The notes below the pieces were generated by a model that was given only the letters and a program-made list of their open reading frames with translations, did not search any database and was not told where the DNA came from. A program made the translations under genes and the position numbers. This document shows, one piece after another, positions 23,655 through 33,173 of a stretch of DNA of 64,000 nt (position 1 is its first letter; each line of letters opens with the position of its first letter). The stretch spans positions 4,464,001-4,528,000 of the forward strand of contig JAQQWL010000002.1 in NCBI GenBank assembly GCA_038363925.1, written 5' to 3'. This DNA is from Apiospora phragmitis. Lineage: Eukaryota; Ascomycota; Sordariomycetes; Amphisphaeriales; Apiosporaceae.

Positions 23655-23686
<32 letters not shown>
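23655..23686. repeat. (CT)n microsatellite
   Basis: Near-perfect CT dinucleotide run of about 16 units, intergenic. Confidence 0.95.
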
Positions 23687-23687
<1 letters not shown>

Positions 23688-24220
23688 CTACTAATATCTC
23701 TCTATTATATCCTCGCCGTCGTACCCATTGTCGTGCCTCGCAGCGAAACCTTAATTCCTACTTCCTTGTATAGGAATTGATATACATTACATTTGGAGAT
23801 TACCTAGGTAAGATATGTGTGAAAGAAATGACTTTTAGCGAACGTACGTCCTGCGGTACACCCCATCCTTCACCGTACACACGCATGAACTCCTCCTCAT
23901 CATACATGCTTCGGACAAGATCTCGGCCCTTCCTAGCCACCTCCCCCCACTGGACTATCCTATATCTCGACGCCAAGAAAACTTATAACCTGACTACCAT
24001 CACGAGGGCAGCTCGTATACCGGCCCTCTATACACACACATTACCCTCTGCATTCCACGCTCGGACGTCTCTAAACCCCTCAACCTCCAAGCTGCCAAGG
24101 TTGAGATCGAAACTCAGATTCCATCGTTCGTCTACCTGCTTTCCCGCAAGTACCGCGAAGAAAAAGAGGATTTCTCTCTCGCGCGCCTTATCCACCATGG
24201 AAAAACAAGGGAGGGGTCTC

Positions 24221-25663
24221 TCACAGGGCAAGCATGAGAGCAGCAACACCCAGGCCGACGCAAGGCATGGCCAGTTCTCGGGCGGCCAGTGCCGCGACTG
24301 GTACGGGGGCAGAACCACCGGAACCACCGGGCTGACTTCCCGAAGATGTGGCCGAGGGACCACCAGCACCTCCACCGGCGCCACCTCCACCTGGAGTGCC
24401 TGAAGGTGAGCTGCCACCACCACCAGCACCACCTGGAGTGCCTGAAGGCGAGCTTCCTCCAGCACCTCCACCACCACCACCACCTTGAGTGGGCTGAGGT
24501 TGTCCGCCAACACCGCCGGTCGCGGAGCCACCACCAGCTGTAGGTTGAGACTGTCCACCAGTCGCGGGAGGAGCAGAGCCACCTGAGCCACTACCTGAGC
24601 CGCCACCTGAGCCGCCACCTGAGCCGCCACCTGAGCCACCACCACCACCACCTGCAGGGACTGGAACGGGAACGGGAGCGGGGGCGCCGCTACCTCCACT
24701 GCCTCCACCACCGCCCCCTTGCGTGGGTTGGGGCTGGCCGCCCGTCGCCGAACCGCCGGCACCGGCACCTCCAGTGGGCGGAGCACTGCTTCCACCACCG
24801 GCACCTCCGGTAGGAGTGGGACTGCTTCCACCACCACTACCACCAGCGCCTCCAGTGGGAGGGGCACTGTTTCCACCACCGGCACCGCCGCCACCAGCAG
24901 GAGGAGGAGGAACTGTACTGTTCGAGCCACCGCCGCCACCACCGCCACCAGCGGGAGGAGCTGTGCCGTTAGAGCCGCCGCCCGCACCGCCGCCTCCAAC
25001 AGGGGGTACAGTAGCGGTAGAAGTAGCCGTGGCTGTCGAGTTGGCAGGTGGAGCAGGAGGTGCCGTGCTGTTCTGCCCACCACCGCCTCCAACAGGGGGA
25101 GGTACGGTAGCGGTCGAGGTGGCCGTAGTAGAGTTTATGGGAGGAGCAGGCGGTGACGTGCTGTTAGAGGGCGGTGGAGGCGGTGTGCCGGACGTCGTGA
25201 TGAGCGAAGTCAGAGTGTACATGCCGCCGCCGCCGCCGCCGCCACCTCCACCGCTGGAAGAAGACGAAGGAGGAGGTGATGGGGCCGACGAGGTTTGCGT
25301 GACAGTTGTCGACGCCGTGCTAGTGCTGGCACTGGCCTCGCTGCTGCTGCTGCTGCTGCTGCTGGGAGGAGGCGGGGGCGGAGCAGACGAGGAGCTGGCC
25401 GAGGTCTGGGTGATGGTAGTCGACACGGTGCTGCTAGTGGGCGGAGGAGGGGGGTTGACGGAGTAGCCAGTGGAACTCGTGTCAGCCGGAGGCGGACTGC
25501 TGGCCGGAGGGCTGGAGTCGGCCGGAGGAGACGACGCGGGCGGCTGCGTCGTCACCACCGTTGTCGAGGCTGCATACGATGGCGGAGCACTCGAGTCCTG
25601 AGCCAAGACCGCGACGGACAGGCAGAGGAGACGGAGAAGGACGGAATCCTTGAGAGGATGCAT
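24221..25663 (-). CDS. Gly/Pro/Ser-rich secreted GPI-anchored cell-wall protein
   Basis: A 480-residue single-exon protein, probably a mucin-like cell-wall or surface protein. An N-terminal signal peptide (MHPLKDSVLLRLLCLSVAVLA, cleavage near residue 21) is followed by a Ser/Thr/Pro-rich part suited to O-glycosylation. Next are at least six N-glycosylation sequons of the form NST or NGT, each set in Pro-rich repeats. A long Gly-rich part has PPTGGAGGG- and PSGTPGG-type imperfect repeats. It ends in a short hydrophobic tail (CVGLGVAALMLAL) after a small-residue region, typical of GPI attachment. There are no enzymatic domains. The repeats make copy number likely to vary between strains and prone to assembly error. 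Long open frames on the opposite strand and in another minus frame are by-products of GC-rich repeats. Confidence 0.8.
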   Translation of the reverse strand: MHPLKDSVLLRLLCLSVAVLAQDSSAPPSYAASTTVVTTQPPASSPPADSSPPASSPPPADTSSTGYSVNPPPPPTSSTVSTTITQTSASSSSAPPPPPPSSSSSSSSEASASTSTASTTVTQTSSAPSPPPSSSSSGGGGGGGGGGMYTLTSLITTSGTPPPPPSNSTSPPAPPINSTTATSTATVPPPVGGGGGQNSTAPPAPPANSTATATSTATVPPVGGGGAGGGSNGTAPPAGGGGGGGGSNSTVPPPPAGGGGAGGGNSAPPTGGAGGSGGGSSPTPTGGAGGGSSAPPTGGAGAGGSATGGQPQPTQGGGGGGSGGSGAPAPVPVPVPAGGGGGGSGGGSGGGSGGGSGSGSGGSAPPATGGQSQPTAGGGSATGGVGGQPQPTQGGGGGGGAGGSSPSGTPGGAGGGGSSPSGTPGGGGAGGGAGGPSATSSGSQPGGSGGSAPVPVAALAARELAMPCVGLGVAALMLAL

Positions 25664-26578
25664 GATAGATGGATGGATATCTCTCTCTATCTATCCCTCC
25701 TTTTTTTTGTTCTCTGCTTCTAGCTATATAATAACTCGGGTAAGGTTAGCATACAGGTAAGTAATATTTACTAGGACTTGGCTTACTGATTGTTTTTTCG
25801 CTGTTTTAAGACTGATGCTGTTGATTTCTGATAACAGAGGAGCAAGCAATAAGAAGAGACTTGAGGCCGGGGCCGGCTCTCTAAGTAGCCATGGCCCGTC
25901 CCGCCCAGTTAGCGAGGGGAAGCCATCATGACGGTGGGATGAGCTTGCGCCCGTTATAGCAATCGCACGAGATGATGGAAGTCTAGTGTAGTGATACTAT
26001 TCGAGCGCGCGCGGCACGGAAACATGTAGGCATGTGTAGACCAAAACCTTGTTTCGTCCGCGTGTGCCGTGGAAGAGCATTGCGCGTTCCGACAATGATG
26101 TTTCCTTACGTACACTACCCTGCAGAACGTCCCGCGATATAGTCAGGAATGGATGAGTTGACTAGAGGGAGTCAAGTGGTGCGGGAGGACAGCTAGGCTA
26201 TATAATTACTAGTCAGCCGTGCAAACCTTACTTTGACTTCCACCACAATTCAATCGGCGGGGCGTGGGGCTTCATGATCACGACTTGGCTCATCATGACT
26301 ATAAGACCAAACGATGAATTCGACTAAATCTAGGTATACAGCGGCCGGCACGACGCTCGCCGCCAACTCGAGAAAACGCTGATGTTCTATTTCTATAGCT
26401 TCCACCATGGTCTATGGTGTATGCATATATATATCAAACGCTATCGCGAAACCCAGTCAATGGCATCCATAGGGCAGAACTGGCAAGAATGGCAGGATCG
26501 GTAGGGGCGGCACGATTGGGAAGATTGGGAGGAGGGTCATTCCGATGTTCGCGATATTCGGCCCAGGCTTGCTTCGTC
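25664..26578. promoter_or_regulatory. Upstream region of the wall-protein gene
   Basis: About 0.9 kb lying 5' of the GPI-anchored protein gene (-) and 3' of the WDR48 gene (-). A TATATAA-like element lies near 25722-25730, about 60 bp upstream of the ATG. No other gene is supported. Confidence 0.4.
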
Positions 26579-26683
26579 TTTGCTGGCCAGAGCTTCACCT
26601 CGTCCGACCAAGTCTTGACCTTTTTCGGCCAGGTCTTCGCTTTTGTCGGCCAAGTCTTCACCTTTGCTGGCCAAGACTTCTAA
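26579..26683. repeat. 21-bp tandem repeat, five units
   Basis: Five head-to-tail units of 21 bp, each close to TTTGCTGGCCAAGTCTTCACC, at 26579-26599, 26600-26620, 26621-26641, 26642-26662 and 26663-26683. The last unit contains the WDR48 stop codon (26680-26682). Being a multiple of three, the array stays open in several frames. On the minus strand one frame gives heptads like KTWPTKA, and another gives LASKGED-like heptads that would form a coiled coil. Confidence 0.85.
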
Positions 26684-29600
26684 CCTGAAGCCGGCTCGGT
26701 TCCCCAATTCCTCTCAGCTGGAACCGGCTCGGTCTCCACAGCCGTGCTGGAAGAGGAAAGATGTTCTTGTGGCTGTGGTTGTTCCATCAGCTGCGGTAGC
26801 TCTCTCGGTAGTTCTTTGCGGCCGTTTGCTTTGTAGTACAGGACGACATCGCTGCCGCCCTTCCAGATGTGTGCCCGTAGAGTTGCGAGGCTCATGTCGA
26901 TAGGCAAAAGCTAGCACGCTTGTCAGCAATGTCATGGATCGCCCGCACGTCTTCATACACACCTGTTCATTGCAGTAAAGTTCCAGGTACTCCTCTGGTT
27001 TGAGTGCGTTCTCGTCTGCTCCCTTAAGTGACGGGTCGATTCGTTCAGCTACGTATGAGAGTATCTTCTTCACCCGTAGCATGCGGTTAGCGTTCAACCG
27101 GTTGTATCCGTCAGTCGTTGCTATGCTTGGCAACGTATCTTGCCAAGGTGGAGAATGAACGAGACTTTGACTGGCTCCTTGGCCGGAATCGTATTCTGAC
27201 GCGGCATTAGCACAACGGACTCTGTGACGATATAGGGAATTCGCATGTCATACCGTGAGAAGCACTTCGCCAAGCCACATGGGTGCCTTTTGCTCAATCA
27301 TATCTGCATCATTGCCCACCGTCTCCACTGTGCCCCTGTACAGGTCGGCACTCCCGCCTGATGTCTCCTCCTGAATGATCACTCTAGTGCCTGCAGGAAG
27401 TTTGAGCACCGGGGTATCGGAGGGCAGGCTTGGTGTGATCTTGGTCTCGACGAATTTGTCTGGAGCGTCCTGAAGCTGCTTGTCATACACATTACGTAAT
27501 CTTTGAAGGACGCCGAGAAAACTATCGTCAACCTCCTTCTCATGGTTAGAAGATGATTCAGACTTATTTTCATCGTCCTTCTTCTCCTCTACAATAACCG
27601 GCTTCTCGATATTACTCGAAGCAGACCGTCCAAGCTTCTTCGATCCAAAAGACATGCCCATTCTGAATTTCTTGCCGAAGGTACCTTTGCCGTTCTCTTT
27701 TTCTTTGGCCTCCGTGGGAGACTTGGGAGTCTCTGGTTCTTTCTCGGCTGCCGCTGGCGTGACCGGGGCTTTAGCTGGAGCTTCAGCGGACGTGATGCCA
27801 CTCGAAAAATAGTCATCCGATGAAGCTCGCGCAATCTGAGATGACTTCTTCTCCTGAGGACTGGCGGGCGCGGCAGCATTCTCAGGCACACCAGGTAGGT
27901 GTGATGCAGGGCCAGGAGTAGCAACCGCTATCGCCATGCTCGGAGTCATAGGATAATTATCATTACCTTTAGGGGTAACCACGGCGGATTCGTTCTCGTC
28001 CCACCCAGGCGAGTTTGGTATTTGTATCGAGGTGGGCGGGTTAGCTCGGGCAGCCGCTTGACGTTTGGCAACGCTCTCGTTCAGCTTGTTCCGGTGGTCT
28101 TCATCTCTCTTAATTTCCTCGTCAATGAGTTTTGCAAACAGGTAGCGAAGTACCCATTTCCCAAGGTTGACTGTCCCTCAGTTAGCCCCCTATAGGTCGC
28201 ATTTAGTGATTCCGATGTACAACTCACTTCGTTGATCATCCCGGAATTCAATCGGCTCATCCGTGACAAGCTCATCGGCGTACATTTCAGCATCAAAGCA
28301 ATTGAAAGGTTCGAGCACGACAGCCAAGTTACCCGAACTGGTATCAATCGAACACCATGGCGCGACGGCTTCAGTCGTGTTGACTTGGGGTTCCACATCT
28401 TCCATGTGTTTCTTGCCAAATCTACTGATGACTTTGCACTGCCAAATGTTAGACGTGAAAGGTCCCAAGCCCATGAAGATGACTTACCTGGATCAAATCC
28501 CACAACAGTACATCGCCAGCCGTGTCTAGCGTTAGAACTCGTCGTCGATCATTCAGGAGCCTGTGCTTCACAAGGCCATTCTGCCCTTCTATGGTTTCTT
28601 CAGGCAAGTGATATATTGGTTCGGTCGCATTAGCCACAATAGGGTCAATGAGCTCGGAGCCTCTCCCCGTAGTATCAAGTGATGGCGCTGCCAGATTAGG
28701 CTCTGATGAGTTGAGTATTTGCGGCGGGAAAGCTGCTGTGTGGGAGATTCGTAGTATCGAGTTTGCCGGTATCTTACTCCTCTCCCCATTTGCGGATAGT
28801 TGTTTTACTTGCTCCGGCATGGAGGAAAACATGCTGGCTCGAGCAGCTTTGTATTCGTCCGGCACGAGTGCGTCAGGGCTAGTGTCCACGTTGGCCCATC
28901 GGTTGATGGACGAGCTAGCACTGGCAGTCCAGACATAGTCATTGGTAGTGACAATCTTGCTGACACCGTCATGCTCCCTGCGCCAGAGCAACGGATAAGC
29001 CTTCCATCTCGGAAGTGCCTCTGACGTCAGTCTTGACCACCAGGCCCGAACGGTCACTACTGTAGAAGACATCCAGCTCCGGGTGATCAGAAGACAGTGA
29101 CCAGACACTGTCGTTATGCATGGTCAAGGTGTGCATGCACCGCCCAGCTGTTACACTCCATACTTTGATCGTCTGATCCGAGCTGGCAGTCATGATTGTA
29201 TCGCAGCGCTCGCTCACCAGAATAGAGCGAACCATGTCTGTATGTCCCACAAACTTGGTCACCCGCTTTCCAGAACGAGGATCCCATAAACGGACACTGG
29301 ATTCAGGCCCGCCATTCGCGATGATGTTCCGGCCCACGCTGAGGGCGTATACCGAACCCTTCTCTTGTATATCCTCCCCTTGCGTGTCGATTTCCAGAGT
29401 CTCGCCGGCGCCATTGAGATCCCATAGTTTGATTTTGCGGTCGAGTCCGCCCGAAGCCACCCAATTGACGCCATTGGTTGTGGCTACACATTTGACATAG
29501 TCGCTATGTTGGCCGATGGTATGCGCCGGTTCTCCATTGTCAAGCGGCCGCCATACTTTGACGGTCAGGTCGGACGACGCGGAAACAAGGGCGGATTTGT

Positions 29601-30143
29601 CGGGCGCGAGGACAATGTCGTTGATCCAGTGAGTGTGGGCTTGTGTTGATGAAAGGAACTTGGTTCTCGGTTTTGAGGTAGACGGATCGGGCGTTTCCAA
29701 GTCCCATGCGCATACTATGCCATCCCTCCCTCCAGAATAGCTTGTTCGCAGATTAGCAACGCGCGTCGGGTGTCAAGCTTGTGGCTTGCGGGATTGTCTC
29801 GGAGGCTTACAGAACTGCGCGATCGGTATCCACGGCTAGGCCATTAACACCCAGGCGATGTCCGCCAGACGAAGAATGATCGAGCTCGAGAACTGGATTG
29901 TGGCAAAGTTTGTGTCAGAAGTATAGACCTAAAACATTCCAATTGTGTAAAATAATGCCATGGGAGCTATAGCAGGGATCCTAGGCCAATCGTGTTTTGG
30001 CAGCTGGCCATGCGACAGCGAGGCCACGGACGACGCAGAGTGGTGTGATGCGGGGCTTAGGGGCGCGATCATCAGGGACGGAGTGCCGTGAAGAATGGGA
30101 CGAACGAACCATAGCTAATCCTCTGGCGCGCCTTCTTCGCCAT
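26680..30143 (-). CDS. WDR48/UAF1-type WD40 protein, deubiquitinase cofactor (two one-base breaks)
   Basis: Homologue of WDR48/UAF1 (S. pombe Bun107, yeast Duf1), which activates USP-type deubiquitinases. Seven exons: 30143-30110, 29892-29811, 29740-28488, 28438-28228, 28170-27254, 27195-26963 and 26910-26680. The start [11 protein letters not shown] joins to [22 protein letters not shown] and then [15 protein letters not shown], the usual WDR48 N-terminus. A WD40 propeller follows ([28 protein letters not shown]). The joint [18 protein letters not shown] leads to [19 protein letters not shown], then a disordered Ser/Glu/Lys region. The conserved C-terminal domain (DUF3337) includes [18 protein letters not shown] and [20 protein letters not shown]. 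Two single-base breaks occur: an extra G at 28976-28978 (ALAQ to EHDGVSK) and a missing base at about 27145-27150 (SFILH to QDTLPSIA). Conserved sequence on both sides of each break argues for assembly error. Confidence 0.9.
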
Positions 30144-31323
30144 TGTGGGTTTGGGAGGATAGCAGCAATCATGCAACTTGGAGACCTCATACGATCAAGC
30201 ACTCCGAAGCGAAGGAAGAAGTAAGAAAAGAATGTATAATAAACAAGCAACTCATGGGGCTAGATATGTCACTAGCAGCTGTATGCTCCTGGGTAGGTAG
30301 CTAAAGAGAGGATAGGATGATGGTTGGATGGGGATGCTTGGGGTGTGTTGTGTCTCGGGTGTCAACAAGGTCCCAGTGGACTGGATGGTGGATAGAGCCG
30401 GGTCGTCGGTCGGGGTTGTCGGTCTCGGCTACAGCGAGCCAGCGCAAGTGCAATGCGCCCACCCAGTATGTAGATATGATGGGACTTGTTGTGAGTAGTA
30501 GTTGCAACTTGTACATGTAATTGACCAATTCAATACGTGAAGGTGCCTAGGTAGTCATCGATACATGCAGCTTCCTGATGGAATGGCATTGAATGCGGAA
30601 TAACATCACCTTGCATACAGCTCCTGCCTCTTCCGCCTACTTACTGACGCAGATTCGCCTGCCACGCTATAATTGGCTGGCCTGGAGGCTTTAGGTAACC
30701 GAAAAGGACCCCTAGCGCGTGTAATCCCAGCCAGACGGCGTCATGCCTAATGCCATCTGGCTATAGCGCCATTTTCTCCGCTCCAGCCCAGACTCTCTCC
30801 AAGCTCTCAAGAAGGAGCCCCCTTCACTCCCCAACATTTTGGCCTGTACTCCAACTTCTGCAGGGGTAGATCGAATGTTCGGGGACGCTTCTAGATCGAC
30901 TCGGTTGCACTTTCCATGCTTCCAATTGAAATGCTTCCCGCTTCGTTCGAGGCCAATATCCCTCTGAAGGACGCAACAACTGTATTTTTCTGCATGTGCT
31001 GGACTTCAGTTGGCATGAGCCATCATTCCACTAATGTTGACCGATTGGCAGGACGAAAGACACTGCCTGACATAAAACATAAGCAACAATGCACGTCAAT
31101 GATAGGGGCAAACTCAGGTGGTTCAGTAAGCCGGCTGCTGTGTAATCTGTTATTTGACCCGGCCGATATGTCTACTTAACACAAGGAAGTAGAGTCCGAA
31201 CAGATATCAACTCCGAGCCCGACAACTACCCATACCCATTGCATCATCTCTTCTTTTTTCTCAACAGGCGCCACCAATAGGCGGAAGGCCACAAATCTCT
31301 CCCGCTTCCGAGGTGTCCTTTCT
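30144..31323. other. Intergenic, nothing recognised
   Basis: About 1.2 kb upstream of WDR48 (-) and downstream of the small secreted protein gene (-). Only short featureless frames are present. Confidence 0.45.
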
Positions 31324-31862
31324 CTAGCAGCAGTAGCCAGGCAACTTAGTCTCGTCATCTTCGTTGCCGCGCAAGTGGGTTAGCAGTGATAAGGGTTTGG
31401 ATAGAGGAAAGGGGCATGACCTTCTACAAAAACCACTTACGAGCCATCACATCGCCCACAGTGGGACTACACGTGTTGTCGCTATTGACCTTGTAGAATT
31501 GACCTAGATCACAAACGTTAAATGTCAGTAGGAAGCTGCCACTTTCGAAACAGAATAATGAGTGGCTCTCCAAGCGTCTCCAGGCAGCTGCGTAGCGTAC
31601 CGTCGTAGCATTGGCACACTGTAGAAGTGATGCAGCACTTCGGGTCCTGGCTGTGTAGCATAGAAGTCAGTCTCGAATTCATCACGAGTTATACGTACCG
31701 AAGCCAAGGTATCCTCGGACGTATTTGTGGTACTACTTACAAACTGCTGCAGGCGGGTTTGCCGTCAGGAGGACCCGTGGGGCCGATGTCAACACTCTGG
31801 ACGTCGGTGGCAGCGGCGAAGGGAGGAGCAGCGAAGATGGTGGAGAAGATGGCGAGCTTCAT
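31324..31862 (-). CDS. Small secreted cysteine-rich protein, effector-like
   Basis: Four small exons: 31862-31741, 31650-31601, 31503-31441 and 31358-31324. They join through GT-AG introns (GTAAGT...ACACAG, GTACGC...ATCTAG, GTAAGT...CGAAG) with matching phases to give 89 residues ending in a TAG. The product starts with a hydrophobic signal peptide (MKLAIFSTIFAAPPFAAA) and has eight cysteines in the mature part: PAC, KCC, VCQC, NTC and YCC at the very end. That pattern suggests four disulphides. Size, signal and cysteine content are those of fungal small secreted proteins, some of which act as effectors or antimicrobial peptides; no specific family is recognised. It lies about 1.3 kb from the 3' end of the NLR gene. 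Only the first exon and short overlaps are visible without splicing. Confidence 0.72.
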
Positions 31863-32166
31863 GGTTGCAACTTTCGAGCGAGAATTGCGAGCTCTAACAA
31901 TGAACGACGTGCTTGTTGACCGGTATCTGTCCGTAACGTGGACGTGGCCGGTAGCGGAGATGTAGGAGGTTTCGAAGGGTTGGTTGTGGGAACATGAATT
32001 TTCTCAGGTTTCCATAACCTCCTTGAGGGTATTTGACACTTTATATGCCTGTAGCCGCGCGCGATGTATTCACTCGACTTATTGCAATTTCCTGAATCAT
32101 TATACCGCTATGTTGCCCATAGCTTGTCAGACTCTCAATGTACTGATATATGTATATAAATGATCA

Positions 32167-32418
32167 TCACTGCGTATGACACAAACACTCATCCGCGTCG
32201 ACTTTCAAGCATGAGGTATGCTTTGATGTTATGAGCAATATAGAATACTGTGGGGAGAGAGGTGAATAGAGAGTAGGTACCCTAGAGACCTGGCTTGGTC
32301 GGTCAATAGTAAACAGTAAGTCTGTATCTGATCTTCTATTTCTGACACTAATTGGAGGCTCCGTCGACGATACGGTCTGAGTAGCCAAGCTTTCGGCTGA
32401 TTTATCCTTCTCTCCCAT
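32167..32418 (-). CDS. Hypothetical ORF, 83 residues
   Basis: ATG at 32418 followed by a Ser/Thr-rich hydrophilic frame (MGEKDKSAESLATQ...) to a TGA at 32167. An internal GTACCT...CCCACAG pair could be a 33-bp intron, which is short for this genome. No family is recognised, and it may be chance. Confidence 0.25.
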   Translation of the reverse strand: MGEKDKSAESLATQTVSSTEPPISVRNRRSDTDLLFTIDRPSQVSRVPTLYSPLSPQYSILLITSKHTSCLKVDADECLCHTQ

Positions 32419-32774
32419 TATGGCCAATTTTCGAGATGACTATTCGGTGTGTCACCTGTGATGATGTATGCTGCTGGCACTACCCTTTCCCCTCCCCCCG
32501 ACAGGAAAAGTCACACCGACAAGCTGGGTTTCTGCTCCGGCAAGATGAAGCAGGTATTCTGGGAGTTCCCAGCCTCGACACCGATCGTGTACAGGTTACT
32601 TCCCCCATAGGCCGGGACCACCCCGAACCGGTACCGTTTCTGTGCCATGCGCAGCCATGCTTTGATATACCGTACCGCGGCTGCCTCTACCCGCTCAACC
32701 TTTTGGTCACGTTCCCCACCCTTTACGATGACGTCCAAAGGGTTGCCCTTGCCCTCGACGGCAAACTTGTCATC

Positions 32775-33173
32775 TCATAGCGGACTGTTGAAACAAGTCC
32801 ACGACAGCAAAATTGCGATTGAGGAGTAATAGCGCGATAGCTGTCCCTCGTACTCCTCTGCTGCCAGAAGCCAGACGACTAGTTCCGAATAGACCACCAG
32901 CCATACAATAACGATGATCAACAGTGGTAACGAAACCCATCTCCAAAGCCCACGATAGAGGAACACCACTATGGGAAGCAGTCTTCCGAGAGTCGCCATC
33001 AGCATCAGGTAAGCGACTTTGGCGTGCCCCTTTCCCAACGCCACGAATATCGCGACGAGCCGCAAGAGGCAGGTATAATCCAGCGGCAGTGAGCCGTCAG
33101 CCGAGGCGCCAGTACTAGACCTCAGAGCCTTGAACGACTCCGTCTGCGCGTGCGTGTTCCATCCAGTTACTTC
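32775..33173 (-). other. In-frame membrane-spanning extension after the NLR stop codon
   Basis: Directly after the TGA that ends the NLR (33174-33176), the same reading frame stays open for another 132 codons, to a stop at 32775. The translation begins EVTGWNTHAQTESFKALRSS. It then has about three strongly hydrophobic segments: CLLRLVAIFVALG, YLMLMATLGRLLPIVVFLY and SLPLLIIVIVWLVVYSELVV. There is no ATG of its own before the first hydrophobic helix. It may be the former C-terminus of the NLR cut off by a nonsense mutation or sequencing error, a readthrough extension, or an exon. Confidence 0.5.

Larger units (their letters stand above)
20308..24220. other. Intergenic region with microsatellites
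   Basis: About 3.9 kb without a supported gene. It carries a (GT)n tract at 20944-20971 and a (CT)n tract at 23655-23686. An imperfect short duplication around GGGCCT...GATTGGCCTA lies at 21590-21675. Frames above 60 codons are short and featureless. Confidence 0.45.

Noticed and set aside
24723..25466. 247-codon plus-strand Pro/Gly/Val-rich frame
   Set aside because: Antisense of the repeat region of the wall protein; the repeats leave all frames open.
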